Shown piece after piece: positions 36,751 through 36,756 of a stretch of 36,756 nucleotides of DNA (the first letter of the stretch is position 1; each line of letters starts with the position of its first letter). Location of the stretch: contig QYQG01000048.1 in assembly GCA_007280375.1 (NCBI GenBank), positions 1-36,756 of the forward strand. Direction: 5' to 3'. Source of the DNA: Betaproteobacteria bacterium (lineage in GTDB: Bacteria > Pseudomonadota > Gammaproteobacteria > Burkholderiales > Thiobacillaceae). The notes below the pieces were generated by a model, which was not told the origin of the DNA, did no database searches, and worked only from the letters and a program-made list of their open reading frames with translations. The position numbers and the translations under genes were made by a program.

Positions 36751-36756
36751 TGTTTG

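Overview
The window looks like the chromosome of a GC-rich, probably autotrophic gammaproteobacterium. The main evidence is two gene orders typical of that class: hfq-(hflX)-hflK-hflC-yjeT-(hisZ)-purA ... rnr-rlmB, and ndk-rlmN-(pilF)-rodZ-ispG-hisS-yfgM-bamB-der. A phosphoribulokinase gene near the right end points to the Calvin cycle. A sulfur-oxidiser of the Chromatiales or Thiotrichales type would fit, but that is inference. No phage, plasmid, CRISPR array or intact insertion sequence was seen; the mobile signal is limited to short REP-like palindromes.

Layout. (1) 1-1318: 3' part of an AT-richer hybrid histidine kinase. (2) 1322-3925: glnD, nitrogen-status sensor. (3) 4009-14255, minus strand apart from the tRNA: purine salvage (MTI phosphorylase, hpt), rlmB, rnr, a plus-strand tRNA-Leu(CAG) with its own promoter and terminator, purA, hisZ, a DUF2065 protein, hflC, hflK, a remnant of hflX, and hfq. 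(4) 14353-22457, minus: der, bamB, yfgM, hisS, ispG, rodZ, rlmN, ndk, mostly coupled by ATGA-type overlaps. (5) 22588-26569, minus: PilT-family ATPase, tilS, accA, a SlyD-like isomerase, Bcp peroxiredoxin. (6) 26622-28081, plus: ribosomal-protein hydroxylase roxA and a tiny lipoprotein gene. (7) 28198-30617, minus: thioredoxin, typA, and an unlisted 36-residue membrane protein preceded by an FNR/Anr-type site. (8) 30692-33777, minus: VWA-like metallopeptidase, MoxR AAA+ ATPase, unknown protein. (9) 33780-35617, plus: nnrD and phosphoribulokinase. (10) 35671-36662, minus: galU preceded by a 36-codon leader ORF that begins with a copy of the galU start.

Most genes are housekeeping. The points most worth a second look are: the duplicated galU start with four mutually complementary segments that could form an attenuator-like switch; an in-frame amber codon in bamB with 22 family-like codons after it; the truncated, frameshifted hflX remnant beside a REP pair; an Hfq that has lost its rim arginines; the FNR-box-driven small membrane protein; the MoxR/VWA-peptidase trio; a 32-residue insertion in phosphoribulokinase; and a REP-like palindrome translated inside glnD. 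Several are apparent single-base lesions, so sequencing error has to be excluded. Start codons were moved from the ORF track where ribosome sites, overlaps or family N-termini argue for it (rlmB, rnr, hisZ, rodZ, slyD, bcp, roxA, typA, the VWA peptidase and the unknown gene at 33007-33777).
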